Shown: piece by piece, positions 50,523-59,949 of the stretch
Layout of the letters: each line of letters begins with the position of its first letter
How positions within the stretch are numbered: position 1 is the first letter of the stretch
Origin: Paramesorhizobium endophyticum
GTDB taxonomy: Bacteria > Pseudomonadota > Alphaproteobacteria > Rhizobiales > Rhizobiaceae
Length of the DNA stretch: 64,000 nucleotides
Direction: 5' to 3'
NCBI RefSeq assembly: GCF_014640615.1
Contig: NZ_BMHH01000003.1
Coordinates: 1-64,000, forward strand
The notes under the pieces: model-generated
The model's database searches: none
The model's input: the letters and a program-made list of their open reading frames with translations, nothing else
What the model was told of the DNA's origin: nothing
Translations under genes and position numbers: made by a program

Positions 50523-50533
50523 GGAGGCCCGCC

Positions 50534-50785
50534 ATGAAAGAAATCCAGCTCAAGGATGTGAAGGCAACGCTTTCCGCTGCGGTCGATCGGGCGGTCGCGG
50601 GTGAGCCGACCGTGATTACCCGTCATGGACGAAAGGAGGCCGTGCTCCTTTCTTTCGACGAATGGGAACGCCTTTCCAAGGTGCCGAGCTTTGCCGATCT
50701 CCTGCTGGCCTTTCCCGGTGAGCCCGGAGATATACAAGAACGGTCGCATAAACCCTCTCGTGCGCTGCGCGAAGACGGGCTTTGA
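50534..50785 (+). CDS. Phd/YefM-family antitoxin
   Basis: An 83-residue antitoxin. The N-terminal Phd fold (MKEIQLKDVKATLSAAVDRA, TVITRHGRKEAVLLSFDEW) is typical and serves for DNA binding. The C-terminal 30 residues would wrap around the toxin. GGAGG lies 6 bases before the ATG. The gene overlaps the toxin by 4 bases. Confidence 0.9.
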   Translation: MKEIQLKDVKATLSAAVDRAVAGEPTVITRHGRKEAVLLSFDEWERLSKVPSFADLLLAFPGEPGDIQERSHKPSRALREDGL

Positions 50786-51228
50786 TCTTGTTCCTTCTCG
50801 ACACCAATGTCGTCTCGGCGGAAGCGCCGCTCAAACGCCAGACCGGCGGCGAGATGTTCGCTGCATGGATGCGGCAATATAGTGATCGGCTTTATCTTTC
50901 GACTGTGACCATAGCCGAAATAGAAGCCGGCATTGTCCGGGCTGTTCGAATAAAAGCTGCAACCAAGGCGGAGAGACTGCGCCATTGGCTGGCGGCGGTG
51001 GAGCATTTTTATGCCAGCCGTATCCTGCCGTTTGGAATTGATGAGGCGCGTTATGCCGGACTGATCCTCGACAAGGCGCGCGCTCATGATCCAGGGTTCG
51101 AGGATATTGCGATAGCGGCGACCGCTGCGGCGCACGGATTTATCGTCCTGACGGCCAATGAGCGGCACTTCAAGCCGCTCGATGTGCCATTCGCCAATCC
51201 CTTCAAGCAGTTGCCGATTGTGCAATAG
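50782..51228 (+). CDS. PIN-domain toxin (VapC-like ribonuclease)
   Basis: A 148-residue PIN-domain protein. Acidic catalytic residues: Asp in FLLDTNVVS (residue 7), Glu in TIAEIEAGI (about 46-48) and Asp in FEDIAIAATA (about 110). Start is TTG at 50782, overlapping the antitoxin stop (TTGA), or the TTG two codons later. VapC-type toxins cut tRNA or rRNA when freed from the antitoxin. No frame damage is visible, so the pair looks intact. Confidence 0.9.
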   Translation: MILFLLDTNVVSAEAPLKRQTGGEMFAAWMRQYSDRLYLSTVTIAEIEAGIVRAVRIKAATKAERLRHWLAAVEHFYASRILPFGIDEARYAGLILDKARAHDPGFEDIAIAATAAAHGFIVLTANERHFKPLDVPFANPFKQLPIVQ

Positions 51229-51290
51229 CAGCGTGGCATTGCGCCTGGCGTGCTCTTGAATTTCCCATGGTTCCGCTTTAGCTCAGGCGG

Positions 51291-52313
51291 ATGACCACAT
51301 ACCCGCGCCACAAACTCTCCATCGCACCGATGATGGACTGGACTGACCACCATTGCCGCTTTTTTCACCGGCAGATGACGCGGCAGGCGCTGCTTTATAC
51401 CGAGATGGTGGTGGCGGATGCGGCGATTCATGGCAATCGCGAGCGGCTGCTTGGGTTCTCCGAGGAGGAGCATCCGGTCGCGCTGCAATTGGGTGGGGCG
51501 GATCCCGGGAAGCTGGCCGAGGCGGCGCGGATCGGGACGGATTTCGGGTATGACGAGATCAATCTGAATGTTGGTTGCCCTTCGGATCGTGTCCAGTCCG
51601 GCACGTTCGGGGCCTGCCTGATGAAAACGCCGGAGCTGGTGGCGGCCTGTGTCGAGGCGATGAAGCAGGCGGTCGCTATTCCCGTTACCGTCAAATGCCG
51701 GATCGGGGTGGACGATCAGGACCCCGAAGTGGCGCTCGATGCGCTGGCGCGGCAGGTGTCGGAGGCCGGAGCCGATGCGCTCTGGGTCCATGCGCGCAAG
51801 GCGTGGCTGCAGGGACTATCGCCCAAGGAAAACCGGGATATTCCGCCGCTCGATTATGACCGCGTCTACCGGCTGAAGGGTGAGTATCGGGACCGGTTCG
51901 TCGGCATCAATGGCGGCATCGTCACGCTTGACGAAGCGGTCGACCATCTCGCCCATGTCGATGGCGTGATGCTGGGGCGCGCCGCCTATCACAATCCCGG
52001 CCTGCTTGTTGATGTGGACCGGCGGATTTATGGCGATGAACGCGCGCCCGTGGAGATGGCTGACCTCATCGAAATCATGTGCGATTATGCCGACCGGCAT
52101 ATTGCTGGCGGCGGCAGGCTCTCGCATGTGACGCGGCATATGGTCGGGCTGTTCCAGGGCATGCCCGGCGCAAGGCGCTGGCGACAGATATTGTCCAGCG
52201 AAGCCACGCGTCCTGACGCCGACAGCGGGGTTATCCGCAAGGCGTTTGGGGAGATCGGGGTGGGGGCTGTGGAGGCAGCTAAAACCTCACTCAGGGCTGC
52301 AATAGTCTCTTGA
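51291..52313 (+). CDS. dusA: tRNA-dihydrouridine(20/20a) synthase
   Basis: A 340-residue FMN enzyme that reduces uridine to dihydrouridine in the tRNA D-loop. Motifs: LSIAPMMDWTDHHCRFFHR at the N terminus, NVGCPSDRVQSGTFGACLM with the catalytic Cys, and TVKCRIGVDDQD. The C terminus overlaps the next gene on the opposite strand by 23 bases. Confidence 0.95.
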   Translation: MTTYPRHKLSIAPMMDWTDHHCRFFHRQMTRQALLYTEMVVADAAIHGNRERLLGFSEEEHPVALQLGGADPGKLAEAARIGTDFGYDEINLNVGCPSDRVQSGTFGACLMKTPELVAACVEAMKQAVAIPVTVKCRIGVDDQDPEVALDALARQVSEAGADALWVHARKAWLQGLSPKENRDIPPLDYDRVYRLKGEYRDRFVGINGGIVTLDEAVDHLAHVDGVMLGRAAYHNPGLLVDVDRRIYGDERAPVEMADLIEIMCDYADRHIAGGGRLSHVTRHMVGLFQGMPGARRWRQILSSEATRPDADSGVIRKAFGEIGVGAVEAAKTSLRAAIVS

Positions 52314-52656
52314 AGACAGTGCCATTTTTTCCGTACTTGCTTTCAGCAATTTCGCAAACCTTATGGTCTGGCATCATTCCGTACTTTATCGTACTGAGAT
52401 TTTTGACTTTGTTGGACTCCAGGAAGAAGCGCTCATAAAGCGTCTTTGCATCGCAATTGATCTTCAGTGTTTTGCTGATAAGACAGTATGTTAGAGCCGC
52501 GCTCTCCATGTTCACGGATTTGTACTGTGGGCACCGCGACTGAAAATACAGCGCTTCACCGTAGAAAATGTCCGTCCGGAATTCGTCCGGCATGTTCCTC
52601 GTGGCGCAGGCTGCGGCCAGAAAAGGTACGATAAAAAGTACCGGCTTCAGCTTCAT
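52291..52656 (-). CDS. Small putative lipoprotein, unknown
   Basis: A 121-residue protein with a hydrophobic start (MKLKPVLFIVPFLAAACAT) in which AAAC could be a lipobox, so export and lipid attachment at Cys16 are plausible. The mature part has four more Cys. I do not recognise a family. Lower GC than its neighbours. An ATG at 52671 would add 5 residues. Confidence 0.65.
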   Translation of the reverse strand: MKLKPVLFIVPFLAAACATRNMPDEFRTDIFYGEALYFQSRCPQYKSVNMESAALTYCLISKTLKINCDAKTLYERFFLESNKVKNLSTIKYGMMPDHKVCEIAESKYGKNGTVFKRLLQP

Positions 52657-52750
52657 AAAATCCCCCACCATAAATAATCGATACGGGCCTTCGACTCATG
52701 GCTGCAAGGCCTGCAGGGAAAATATACTTCCAGGTGGCAGGAGGCCAGCC

Positions 52751-53455
52751 TCAATCCGTCAAAATCAGCTGGTCTCCCTCCACCGAAAAGCTGCGGAGAG
52801 TATCGAGGAAATTCATGCCGAGCAGGCTGCCGATGGGCCCTGCGTCCTGGGTCACCAGAACGCGGACGTTGCGGCGGGTGATGTCGCCTATCTCAAGCGT
52901 GTCTACGGTGGCCATCGCGGCGCGGGTGCCGCCATTGGCGGTCATGATCGGTACGGAATAGGAGAGGTCGGCGGTGTCGATGCCCGCGCGCCTCGCGTCG
53001 TCCTTGGACAGCACCACCATCGATGCGCCGGTATCGACGAGGAAGGAGACACGCGCGCCATTCACCCGGCCGTTGACCTCGAAATGGCCGTTGAGGGATT
53101 TTGCCAGCGTGACCGTCAAATTGCCGCCGCTGTCCTTGCTGGAGATGGGACTGCCTGGGACGAGACCGGCGGTGATGCGGTTGGCGACGTCCTGCAATTC
53201 GTAGCGATATTGATAGCCGGCGACGAGCGCGAGGAGGATAACCACCCAGATGGCGATGGAGCGGGCGAAATCGCTCAAGGGGATGCGGGAGCCGAGCAGG
53301 GCGGCGGCGAGGACGATGCCCCATATGCCGAGATAGGCGGCCTGAGCGAACGCGTCATTGGCGAGGCCGAGCGTCGTGCCGCTATCATTGTTCGCCATCA
53401 GCAGCAGCACGACCGCGCCTATGACGGCGACTATGATCCAGAAAAGCCGGTTCAT
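52751..53455 (-). CDS. Retropepsin-like aspartic protease, membrane-anchored (TIGR02281 type)
   Basis: A 234-residue protein with three hydrophobic segments in the first 90 residues and a C-terminal retroviral-type aspartic protease domain with [15 protein letters not shown] (DTG motif, about residue 139). A single-domain form of this kind must act as a dimer, probably on the periplasmic side. The ATG at 53455 overlaps the stop of the DUF1289 gene and is preferred to an in-frame start at 53590. Confidence 0.88.
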   Translation of the reverse strand: MNRLFWIIVAVIGAVVLLLMANNDSGTTLGLANDAFAQAAYLGIWGIVLAAALLGSRIPLSDFARSIAIWVVILLALVAGYQYRYELQDVANRITAGLVPGSPISSKDSGGNLTVTLAKSLNGHFEVNGRVNGARVSFLVDTGASMVVLSKDDARRAGIDTADLSYSVPIMTANGGTRAAMATVDTLEIGDITRRNVRVLVTQDAGPIGSLLGMNFLDTLRSFSVEGDQLILTD

Positions 53456-53688
53456 GCCTCGTGCCCCTGCTTCAATCGCGCCATCCGGGAGCGCCGCGTC
53501 TCGCGCCGGGGCTTGCGCTCCACGGTTTCGAGCCGGGCGGCAAGTGTGCCCATGATTTCGCGGCGCTGTTGCGCCGTCATTGCCGACCATGTGCTGATTT
53601 CATCGATCGTGCGGCCGCAACCGAAGCAATAGCCGGTGCGGGCGTCTATCGAGCAGACGAGAATGCAGGGCGATTCGATAGAATCCAT
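53452..53688 (-). CDS. DUF1289 family protein
   Basis: A 78-residue protein with the DUF1289 Cys pattern [20 protein letters not shown] (four Cys, about 7-24) that suggests metal binding. The rest is rich in Arg. Start at 53688 is chosen because members begin close to SPC; a start at 53745 is possible. Overlaps the protease gene by 4 bases (ATGA). Confidence 0.85.
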   Translation of the reverse strand: MDSIESPCILVCSIDARTGYCFGCGRTIDEISTWSAMTAQQRREIMGTLAARLETVERKPRRETRRSRMARLKQGHEA

Positions 53689-53771
53689 CGCGGTCCAATA
53701 AATACTTCGGTTGTTCTTCGCACGAAATCGCGAAGATTTCATCAATTTCCCGAAATATCAATGTGATGGCG

Positions 53772-54548
53772 TCAGGCCATCATGACAAGCCCTATCAACA
53801 GCGCGACCGCCGCGATCTGTTGCGCCGCGCCCAGCGTGTCGCCGGTCTGGCCGCCGATCTTGTCGCGGCAGAGATTGACGAAAGCGAAGCTCGCCGCGCC
53901 GCAAAGCAGGATCGCGGTTAGCAGCCCGCCGATGCCGCCAGTCGGCACAAAGGTCACCGCAAGGGCGAGGAAGCCGGTGAGAAGGGCGGAATAGGCTGCC
54001 GTTTCGTCGGGTGCGCCCGCGGCATCGGCGACGCCGCCGGGGCGCACCGAAGGCAGCTTATGCCACATGCCGACCATGACCGCGCGGCTTGCCGCTTCGG
54101 TGCCGATCAGGGCGAGGGCGGCATATCCGGGACCGGCCCGCTCGGCGAGCGCGGCAAGGAGCAGCGTGCGCAAGCCGACCGAGAGGATGAGCGCAAGGCC
54201 GCCGAAGGTGCCGATGCGGGAATCCTTCATGATCTCGAGGCGCCGTTTCTCTGTCGCTCCGCCGAAAAAACCGTCCGCGACATCGGCAAGGCCATCCTCA
54301 TGCAGCGCGCCGGTGATGGAGGTGAGGATACCGATGGCGAGGAGAGCGGCAACTGTGGGGGGGAGATGGAGTTGGCTCGCGACAACAAGAACGAAGGCGG
54401 CGGGCAGGGCGATCAGGGCGCCCGCGAGTGGGAACACGCGGGCATTTTCCGCCAGCGATCCATTATGGCCTTCAAACCAGGCGGGGGGTATGGGCAGGCG
54501 GGTCAGGAAACCGAGCGAGCGCATGATTTCCGCCAGAAGGCCATCCAT
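53772..54548 (-). CDS. cobS: Adenosylcobinamide-GDP ribazoletransferase
   Basis: A 258-residue membrane enzyme that joins adenosylcobinamide-GDP and alpha-ribazole in the last steps of cobalamin assembly. The acidic motif HEDGLADVADGFFGG (about residues 83-97) and SVGLRTLLLAALAE are typical. About 23 kb from the main cobalamin cluster. In many rhizobia the phosphoribosyltransferase for dimethylbenzimidazole is the divergent neighbour; here that place is taken by a family G repeat and an unrelated gene. Confidence 0.94.
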   Translation of the reverse strand: MDGLLAEIMRSLGFLTRLPIPPAWFEGHNGSLAENARVFPLAGALIALPAAFVLVVASQLHLPPTVAALLAIGILTSITGALHEDGLADVADGFFGGATEKRRLEIMKDSRIGTFGGLALILSVGLRTLLLAALAERAGPGYAALALIGTEAASRAVMVGMWHKLPSVRPGGVADAAGAPDETAAYSALLTGFLALAVTFVPTGGIGGLLTAILLCGAASFAFVNLCRDKIGGQTGDTLGAAQQIAAVALLIGLVMMA

Positions 54549-54627
54549 GTCGTGATCCCTTGGAAACGACTAGAGCGTGATGCGATTAAACCCGTGCGGG
54601 CATCACGCCCTAACTCTTTGTTTTTAC

Positions 54628-54666
54628 GCATGATCCCGAAAAGTCTGCAACTTTTCGGGATCATGC
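54628..54666. repeat. Family G palindrome, perfect 17-bp stem
   Basis: GCATGATCCCGAAAAGT, CTGCA, ACTTTTCGGGATCATGC. The best preserved copy in the window. It lies between cobS and the VirK-like gene, both on the minus strand, so it may also end the upstream transcript. Confidence 0.92.
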
Positions 54667-54715
54667 TATAGAGCACCCGGCCCGAAGGCCGGATGCTTCC
54701 CATGATAGCTGATTC

Positions 54716-55195
54716 TCAGCCGTTCTCGGCGGGGATAATCCCGTGCTGCTTCGGCCCGAAGCGAAGCGCGGTGCCCACATGGCAGTTGAAGACCATCGGC
54801 TTGGAGATTTTCTTGTAATCGCCCGGTGAAAACCGGTTGGCCGTGATGGTCGCCGTATCATCGGGCATGACACGGTACTGGATGACCTCGAGAACCGGCG
54901 TCCCGTCGGGCATAACGGTCAGATGATCGTCGGAAAACCCGATATTGGGTTGGGGGCCGCGCATGATCATGAAATCCCGGATGAGGAGACCGCCAATCGG
55001 CCCGATTGCCTCGGGCTTTTTGCCGCCCTTCATCTGGCATTTGCCGAGGTCGACGATTGCTGCCGTTGGCAGGCCTGTGAGCAGCCGATGCTGCAATTGC
55101 TCATATTCGCCTGTTGGAGCAGGCAGGACGGCTTGCGCCTGCGTCACGCTGCCTAGAACGACCAGGGCCGTGAGCGCCTTGCTGAAATACCGCAT
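54716..55195 (-). CDS. Secreted protein, possibly VirK family (PF06903-like)
   Basis: A 159-residue protein with a clear signal peptide (YFSKALTALVVLGSVTQAQA, cut near residue 22). The stretch EYEQLQHRLLTGLPTAAIVDLGKCQ recalls the VirK family of Agrobacterium, and a second Cys occurs in FNCHVGTALRFGP. The family assignment is from memory of its pattern and is tentative. Function unknown. Confidence 0.7.
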   Translation of the reverse strand: MRYFSKALTALVVLGSVTQAQAVLPAPTGEYEQLQHRLLTGLPTAAIVDLGKCQMKGGKKPEAIGPIGGLLIRDFMIMRGPQPNIGFSDDHLTVMPDGTPVLEVIQYRVMPDDTATITANRFSPGDYKKISKPMVFNCHVGTALRFGPKQHGIIPAENG

Positions 55196-55269
55196 GATGA
55201 TTACCTCGCTGCGATTTTCTATCTGGACTCATATAGAAGAGCGCTTTCCATTATCCAGACCGGGTATTT

Positions 55270-57045
55270 TCAGCGTTCTCCCGACATATCCCTTCTGGCC
55301 TTGTCCAGTTCCTCGGCATAGCGGCGCAGAAGATAGCCCTCCGTGAGCAGGCCCTGCACCTTGCGGTGGGTGAAATCGTCTACGACGGCAAGCTCTTCGC
55401 TTCCGGACCGGGAAAAGAGCTCGGCGGCTTCCTTCACGTTCATCGTCGGCTTCAGCATGATGTCACCGTAGCGCAGCATCTCGGAGACGGGCTTTTCCTG
55501 CGCTTCGGGGGAAGGGGGCAGGGCGTGGACCTCGGCCACGATCAGGATGCCGGCATAGACCTTGCCCGGCTCCGTGGCGATGACGCGCTGGACGGAGCCG
55601 AGCGGTATTTCCTTGCGGAACTGCGCAACCGTGAGGTCGCTCGACACCGTGCGGATATCCTTGCGCATCATGCGCCCGACGGTCAGGCTGCGCATCCAGC
55701 CGATATCCTGCGCGCTGCGTATGGTCTCGCCGCGAAGATGGAAGCGCCAGGTGGAGAAGGAGTAGCCGAAGGTCTCGCGCACCAGCATGGCCGACATGAT
55801 GGCCGCCGCCAGCACGACGCCGGTAAGCTCGAGATTGCCGGTGGATTCCAGCGCGAGGAAGGCCATGGTCAGCGGCCCGCCCACGACGCCGACCGCCAGC
55901 GAAGTCATGCCGACGACCGCCGCGACGGTCGGATCGATGCTCATTGCCGGGAAGACGACGGCCATGATCCCGGCGAAAATCTTGCCCGCCAGCGCGCCCA
56001 GGAACAGGGAGGCGAAGAACAGGCCGCCGCGAAAACCCGATCCGAGGGAGATGGCAGATGCGAGGACCTTTAGGAGGAAAAGCGCGAAGATGACCGGCAG
56101 CGCATAATCTATCGTCAATTCCCGGTGCAATGCGCCATGGCCGCTGGAAAGCACCTGCGGGGTCAGGAGCGCAAGCAGCCCCAGGAGGCAGCCGCCGATG
56201 GCGGGGCGCAGGGTGTTGCTGATCGCAAGCTTGGTGAACAGGCGCTCGACAACGGATACCAGATGCATGATGGCGATGGAGAGCCCGCCGGCGGTGAGGC
56301 CGAGAATGAGGAAGGGCACATATTGCCGCGCTTCCATGGGCGGCAAATCGCCCAGCTCGATGGGGAAGGGCGGCGCGCCGAGATATCCGGCCACCAGCGT
56401 GGCGGAGACGGCGGCGGCCATCATCGGAGCCACATTCGCCACCGTATAGATGCCGACGATCAGTTCGAAGCCGTAGAATGCGCCGGTCAAGGGCGCGCCG
56501 AAGGCCGCGGCGATCGCTCCCCCCGCGCCGCAGCCGACGAGCAGCCGGACGTCCCCCCGGCGCAGATTGAGGAAGGCGGCAACCTTGGAGGCGATGCCCG
56601 AGCCGACCTGCGTATAGGCCGCTTCCAGCCCAACGGATGCGCCGAAGCCGCTGGAAAGGATCGTCTGCACGGCAACGACCAGCGTGTCGGTCATCGACAT
56701 GCGCCCGCCATAAAGCGCGTTGGCCTCGATGGGGTCGATGGGATGGCGCAGCTTGCCGCGGCGGACGAAGTAGATGGTGAGCCCCATCAGGATGCCGCCG
56801 ATGACAGGCACGAACGCCATGTGCCGGCTGGCGAGCTCGGCGGTGCCCGACAGGCGCTCGCCGTGCGGGATGGCGTAAAGGAGGCTGTGCAACTGGCTCA
56901 CGATCCAGCCGATCAGCATCACTCCCGCCCCGGCGAAGACGCCGACGATGCAGGCGAGCAGCACGATGGCGACGCCGCGCGCATTGAGGATGCGCAAGAC
57001 AGCAAGGGTTCGCAGGCGCAGCCTGCCTACGTCGAATTTTTGCAT
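55270..57045 (-). CDS. ClC-family chloride channel or antiporter with C-terminal CBS pair
   Basis: A 591-residue protein with 10 to 12 membrane segments. ClC selectivity motifs: GFGASVGLEAAYTQ (the gating Glu is present), GSGFRGGLFFASLFLG (the usual Pro after GGxF is absent) and AFFGAP-like AAAFGAPLTGAFYG. The last 130 residues contain two CBS domains (MRKDIRTVSSDLTV, DIMLKPTMNVKEAAELF). The start at 57045 is a close alternative to 57057. It may be an H+/Cl- exchanger, as the gating Glu suggests. Confidence 0.9.
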   Translation of the reverse strand: MQKFDVGRLRLRTLAVLRILNARGVAIVLLACIVGVFAGAGVMLIGWIVSQLHSLLYAIPHGERLSGTAELASRHMAFVPVIGGILMGLTIYFVRRGKLRHPIDPIEANALYGGRMSMTDTLVVAVQTILSSGFGASVGLEAAYTQVGSGIASKVAAFLNLRRGDVRLLVGCGAGGAIAAAFGAPLTGAFYGFELIVGIYTVANVAPMMAAAVSATLVAGYLGAPPFPIELGDLPPMEARQYVPFLILGLTAGGLSIAIMHLVSVVERLFTKLAISNTLRPAIGGCLLGLLALLTPQVLSSGHGALHRELTIDYALPVIFALFLLKVLASAISLGSGFRGGLFFASLFLGALAGKIFAGIMAVVFPAMSIDPTVAAVVGMTSLAVGVVGGPLTMAFLALESTGNLELTGVVLAAAIMSAMLVRETFGYSFSTWRFHLRGETIRSAQDIGWMRSLTVGRMMRKDIRTVSSDLTVAQFRKEIPLGSVQRVIATEPGKVYAGILIVAEVHALPPSPEAQEKPVSEMLRYGDIMLKPTMNVKEAAELFSRSGSEELAVVDDFTHRKVQGLLTEGYLLRRYAEELDKARRDMSGER

Positions 57046-57262
57046 TTCGAGGCGCACGGACGGTCCGTCTTGCAGATTCCAGTTTCAGTTCACATCCAAT
57101 CTAATGCCAGACATCTTAACGACAACAGGCGGACAAGGATGGTTTCTGCATCTTGCGGAACCGGCCTGCGTCACCTTATGTATGTGACGATCACGAATCC
57201 GATTTGCAGCCAGTTCCGGACTGCGATATCCACAGGCAATCTCCAGACATTTAGAGGCCCTT

Positions 57263-57892
57263 ATGAGAGACCCGATCGAAACAGCCATGAACCTTGTGCC
57301 GATGGTCGTCGAGCAGACCAATCGCGGCGAGCGGGCCTATGACATCTTTTCGAGGTTGCTCAAGGAACGCATCATCTTCATCACCGGGCCGATCGAGGAC
57401 GGCATGGCGTCGCTGGTCTGCGCGCAGCTTCTGTTCCTCGAGGCGGAGAACCCGAAGAAAGAGATCAACCTCTACATCAACTCGCCCGGCGGCGTGGTGA
57501 CATCGGGCATGTCGATCTACGACACGATGCAGTTCATCCGCCCGCCCGTCTCCACGCTCTGCATGGGGCAGGCGGCTTCCATGGGCTCGCTGCTGCTGAC
57601 GGCCGGTGCGACGGGGATGCGCTATGCATTGCCCAACGCGCGCATCATGCTGCACCAGCCCTCGGGTGGTTTCCAGGGCCAGGCGTCCGACATCGAGCGC
57701 CATGCGCAGGACATCATCAAGCTGAAGCGCCGGCTCAATGAGATTTATGTGAAGCACACCGGTCGTGATTATGACACGATTGAGCGTACGCTGGACCGCG
57801 ACCATTTCATGACGGCCGAGGAAGCGCGGGATTTCGGCCTCATCGACAAGGTCATCGAATCGCGGGAAGTCATCGAAGGCGTGGCGAAATAA
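57263..57892 (+). CDS. clpP: ATP-dependent Clp protease proteolytic subunit
   Basis: A 209-residue ClpP. Catalytic Ser in [11 protein letters not shown] (about 106), His in [10 protein letters not shown] (about 131), Asp in [12 protein letters not shown] (about 180). GAGG precedes the ATG. Works with ClpX, whose gene follows after 343 bases. Confidence 0.97.
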   Translation: MRDPIETAMNLVPMVVEQTNRGERAYDIFSRLLKERIIFITGPIEDGMASLVCAQLLFLEAENPKKEINLYINSPGGVVTSGMSIYDTMQFIRPPVSTLCMGQAASMGSLLLTAGATGMRYALPNARIMLHQPSGGFQGQASDIERHAQDIIKLKRRLNEIYVKHTGRDYDTIERTLDRDHFMTAEEARDFGLIDKVIESREVIEGVAK

Positions 57893-58235
57893 GCCCTTTC
57901 GAGCCCACTGACCGAAGCCGACAACCCTCCGGTGCCTTGTTCTGTGCCGGAGGTGCGGCTTTAATGTCACAAAATTGCTGTCCTTCGGGCTTGTGCATGG
58001 CGCGACAGTCGTTACGTTAAGCGAATATTGGGTTTCATCGGCCTAGCTTGGAGAAATGCTGGAAACGCTGTCGCATTCGGGTTCATGTTCGTTTGGTGGC
58101 AAAGGTTCCGCGGCAGGTTGATTTTAAGAGGGTTGCCCGGATGATCGGTGTTTTTCGGTCGGGACACCAATAGGGGCAACGGGTTTACGGCGGCATCGTT
58201 TATAACGGTGCGGCCGATTTTGAAAGGAAACTGCG
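57893..58235. other. clpP-clpX intergenic region
   Basis: A 343-base gap in which clpX is expected to have its own promoter. A short GC-rich repeat just after clpP (CCGGTGCC and GTGCCGGAGG around 57931-57955) may form a terminator hairpin. I could not single out a clear -35/-10 pair. Confidence 0.4.
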
Positions 58236-59510
58236 ATGAGCAAAGTCAGCAACAATGGTGGCGATTCGAAGAATACGCTCTATTGCTCGTTTTGCGGAAA
58301 GAGCCAGCATGAAGTCCGCAAGCTGATTGCCGGTCCGACCGTCTTCATCTGCGATGAGTGCGTCGAGCTTTGCATGGACATCATCCGCGAGGAAAACAAA
58401 TCCTCGATGGTGAAGTCCCGCGAGGGCGTGCCCACGCCGCAGGAGATCATGGCCGTTCTCGACGATTACGTCATCGGCCAGACCCATGCGAAGCGGGTTC
58501 TGTCGGTCGCCGTGCACAACCATTACAAGCGGCTGGCGCATCAGTCGAAGAACAACGAGGTGGAGTTGGCGAAGTCCAACATCCTTCTCGTCGGGCCGAC
58601 CGGCTGCGGCAAGACCTATCTCGCCCAGACGCTCGCGCGCATCATCGACGTGCCGTTCACCATGGCCGATGCGACGACGCTGACGGAAGCGGGCTATGTG
58701 GGCGAGGATGTGGAGAACATCATCCTCAAGCTGCTCCAGTCCGCCGACTACAATGTCGAACGGGCACAGCGCGGCATCGTCTATATCGACGAGGTCGACA
58801 AGATCAGCCGCAAGTCGGACAATCCCTCGATCACGCGCGACGTGTCGGGCGAGGGCGTCCAGCAGGCGCTGCTGAAGATCATGGAAGGTACGGTCGCTTC
58901 GGTTCCGCCGCAGGGCGGGCGAAAGCATCCGCAGCAGGAATTCCTGCAGGTGGACACGACCAACATCCTCTTCATCTGCGGCGGCGCTTTCGCGGGCCTC
59001 GACCGGATCATCTCGGCACGCGGGGAGAAGACGTCCATTGGCTTCGGCGCGACCGTCAAAGCTCCCGATGACCGCCGCATTGGCGCGATCTTCCGTGAGC
59101 TCGAGCCGGAGGACCTGCTGAAATTCGGCCTCATCCCCGAATTCGTCGGACGTCTGCCCGTCATCGCGACGCTGGAAGACCTCGACATAGACGCGCTGGT
59201 GCAGATCCTGTCCGAGCCGAAGAACGCGCTGGTCAAGCAGTATCAGCGGCTGTTCGAGATGGAGAATATCGAGCTGACCTTCCATGAGGACGCCCTGCGC
59301 GCTATCGCCAACAAGGCGGTGGAACGCAAGACCGGCGCGCGCGGCCTGCGCTCCATCATGGAGAAGATCCTGCTCGACACCATGTTCGACCTGCCGACGC
59401 TCGATGGCGTGCAGGAAGTGGTGATCTCCGGCGATGTGGTGGATGGCAATGCCCGTCCGCTTTACATCTACTCGGAACGGCACGAGGAAAAGGGCAACGC
59501 CTCGGCTTGA
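58236..59510 (+). CDS. clpX: ATP-dependent Clp protease ATP-binding subunit ClpX
   Basis: A 424-residue AAA+ unfoldase. The N-terminal zinc-binding domain has [11 protein letters not shown] and [10 protein letters not shown]. Walker [16 protein letters not shown] (about 116), Walker [12 protein letters not shown] (about 180), and the loop [11 protein letters not shown] are present. AAAGGA precedes the ATG. Length typical. Confidence 0.98.
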   Translation: MSKVSNNGGDSKNTLYCSFCGKSQHEVRKLIAGPTVFICDECVELCMDIIREENKSSMVKSREGVPTPQEIMAVLDDYVIGQTHAKRVLSVAVHNHYKRLAHQSKNNEVELAKSNILLVGPTGCGKTYLAQTLARIIDVPFTMADATTLTEAGYVGEDVENIILKLLQSADYNVERAQRGIVYIDEVDKISRKSDNPSITRDVSGEGVQQALLKIMEGTVASVPPQGGRKHPQQEFLQVDTTNILFICGGAFAGLDRIISARGEKTSIGFGATVKAPDDRRIGAIFRELEPEDLLKFGLIPEFVGRLPVIATLEDLDIDALVQILSEPKNALVKQYQRLFEMENIELTFHEDALRAIANKAVERKTGARGLRSIMEKILLDTMFDLPTLDGVQEVVISGDVVDGNARPLYIYSERHEEKGNASA

Positions 59511-59583
59511 GGCGGGATCATGTGTGACCGAGGGCAATGGGAAGGGCTGCGCAAGCGGCCCTTTTTCGTGACCGCATGTGCCT

Positions 59584-59724
59584 CTCCCTCCCCCTTGCGG
59601 GGAGGGTGGCCCGAAGGGTCGGGTGGGGGTGGTGACGTTTGCGCCATTGTCTCCAGCAGATGCGCAAACGTCACCACCCCCATCCGCCCGCTAACGCAGG
59701 CACCTTCCCCGCAAGGGGGAAGGA
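59584..59724. repeat. Family C inverted-repeat element
   Basis: A 141-bp copy between clpX and lon: TCCCCCTTGCGGGGAGGGTG, inverted GACGTTTGCGC and GCGCAAACGTC blocks, and CCTTCCCCGCAAGGGGGAAG at the end. Confidence 0.85.
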
Positions 59725-59768
59725 GGCGCGAGCCATTTTGACACGAATCCGTGCTAATCCACCTTCGG

Positions 59769-59799
59769 CACTTGAATTGGAATCCCAAGGTCGCCAACT
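59769..59799 (+). promoter_or_regulatory. Candidate RpoH (heat-shock) promoter of lon
   Basis: CACTTGAA at 59769-59776, a 17-base spacer, then CCAACT at 59794-59799. This matches the alphaproteobacterial RpoH pattern (CNCTTGAA, about 17 bases, CCANAT) with one mismatch. It lies about 150 bases before the lon start codon. Lon is a classic heat-shock gene. Confidence 0.5.
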
Positions 59800-59889
59800 A
59801 GGAATTCTAATGCATGTTTGTGACTTGCCAATGAATGTTCCAGGGAGCACAAACACGGCAATCGGCCAAACGGCCTCCAAGTTTTGGCC

Positions 59890-59932
59890 GCATGACCACT
59901 TGCGAAAAGTCTGCGACTTTTCTGGGTCATGC
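59890..59932. repeat. Family G palindrome in the lon leader
   Basis: GCATGACCACTTGCGAAAAG then TCTGCGACTTTTCTGGGTCA, ending GC. A diverged copy ending 18 bases before the lon start, directly in front of the AAAGGA ribosome binding site. Confidence 0.85.
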
Positions 59933-59949
59933 TTCAGAAAGGACTGATG

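Noticed and set aside
54628-54666. Family G palindrome as a rho-independent terminator
   Set aside because: The stem is strong but no T run follows on either strand, and other copies lie inside a gene or before start codons.
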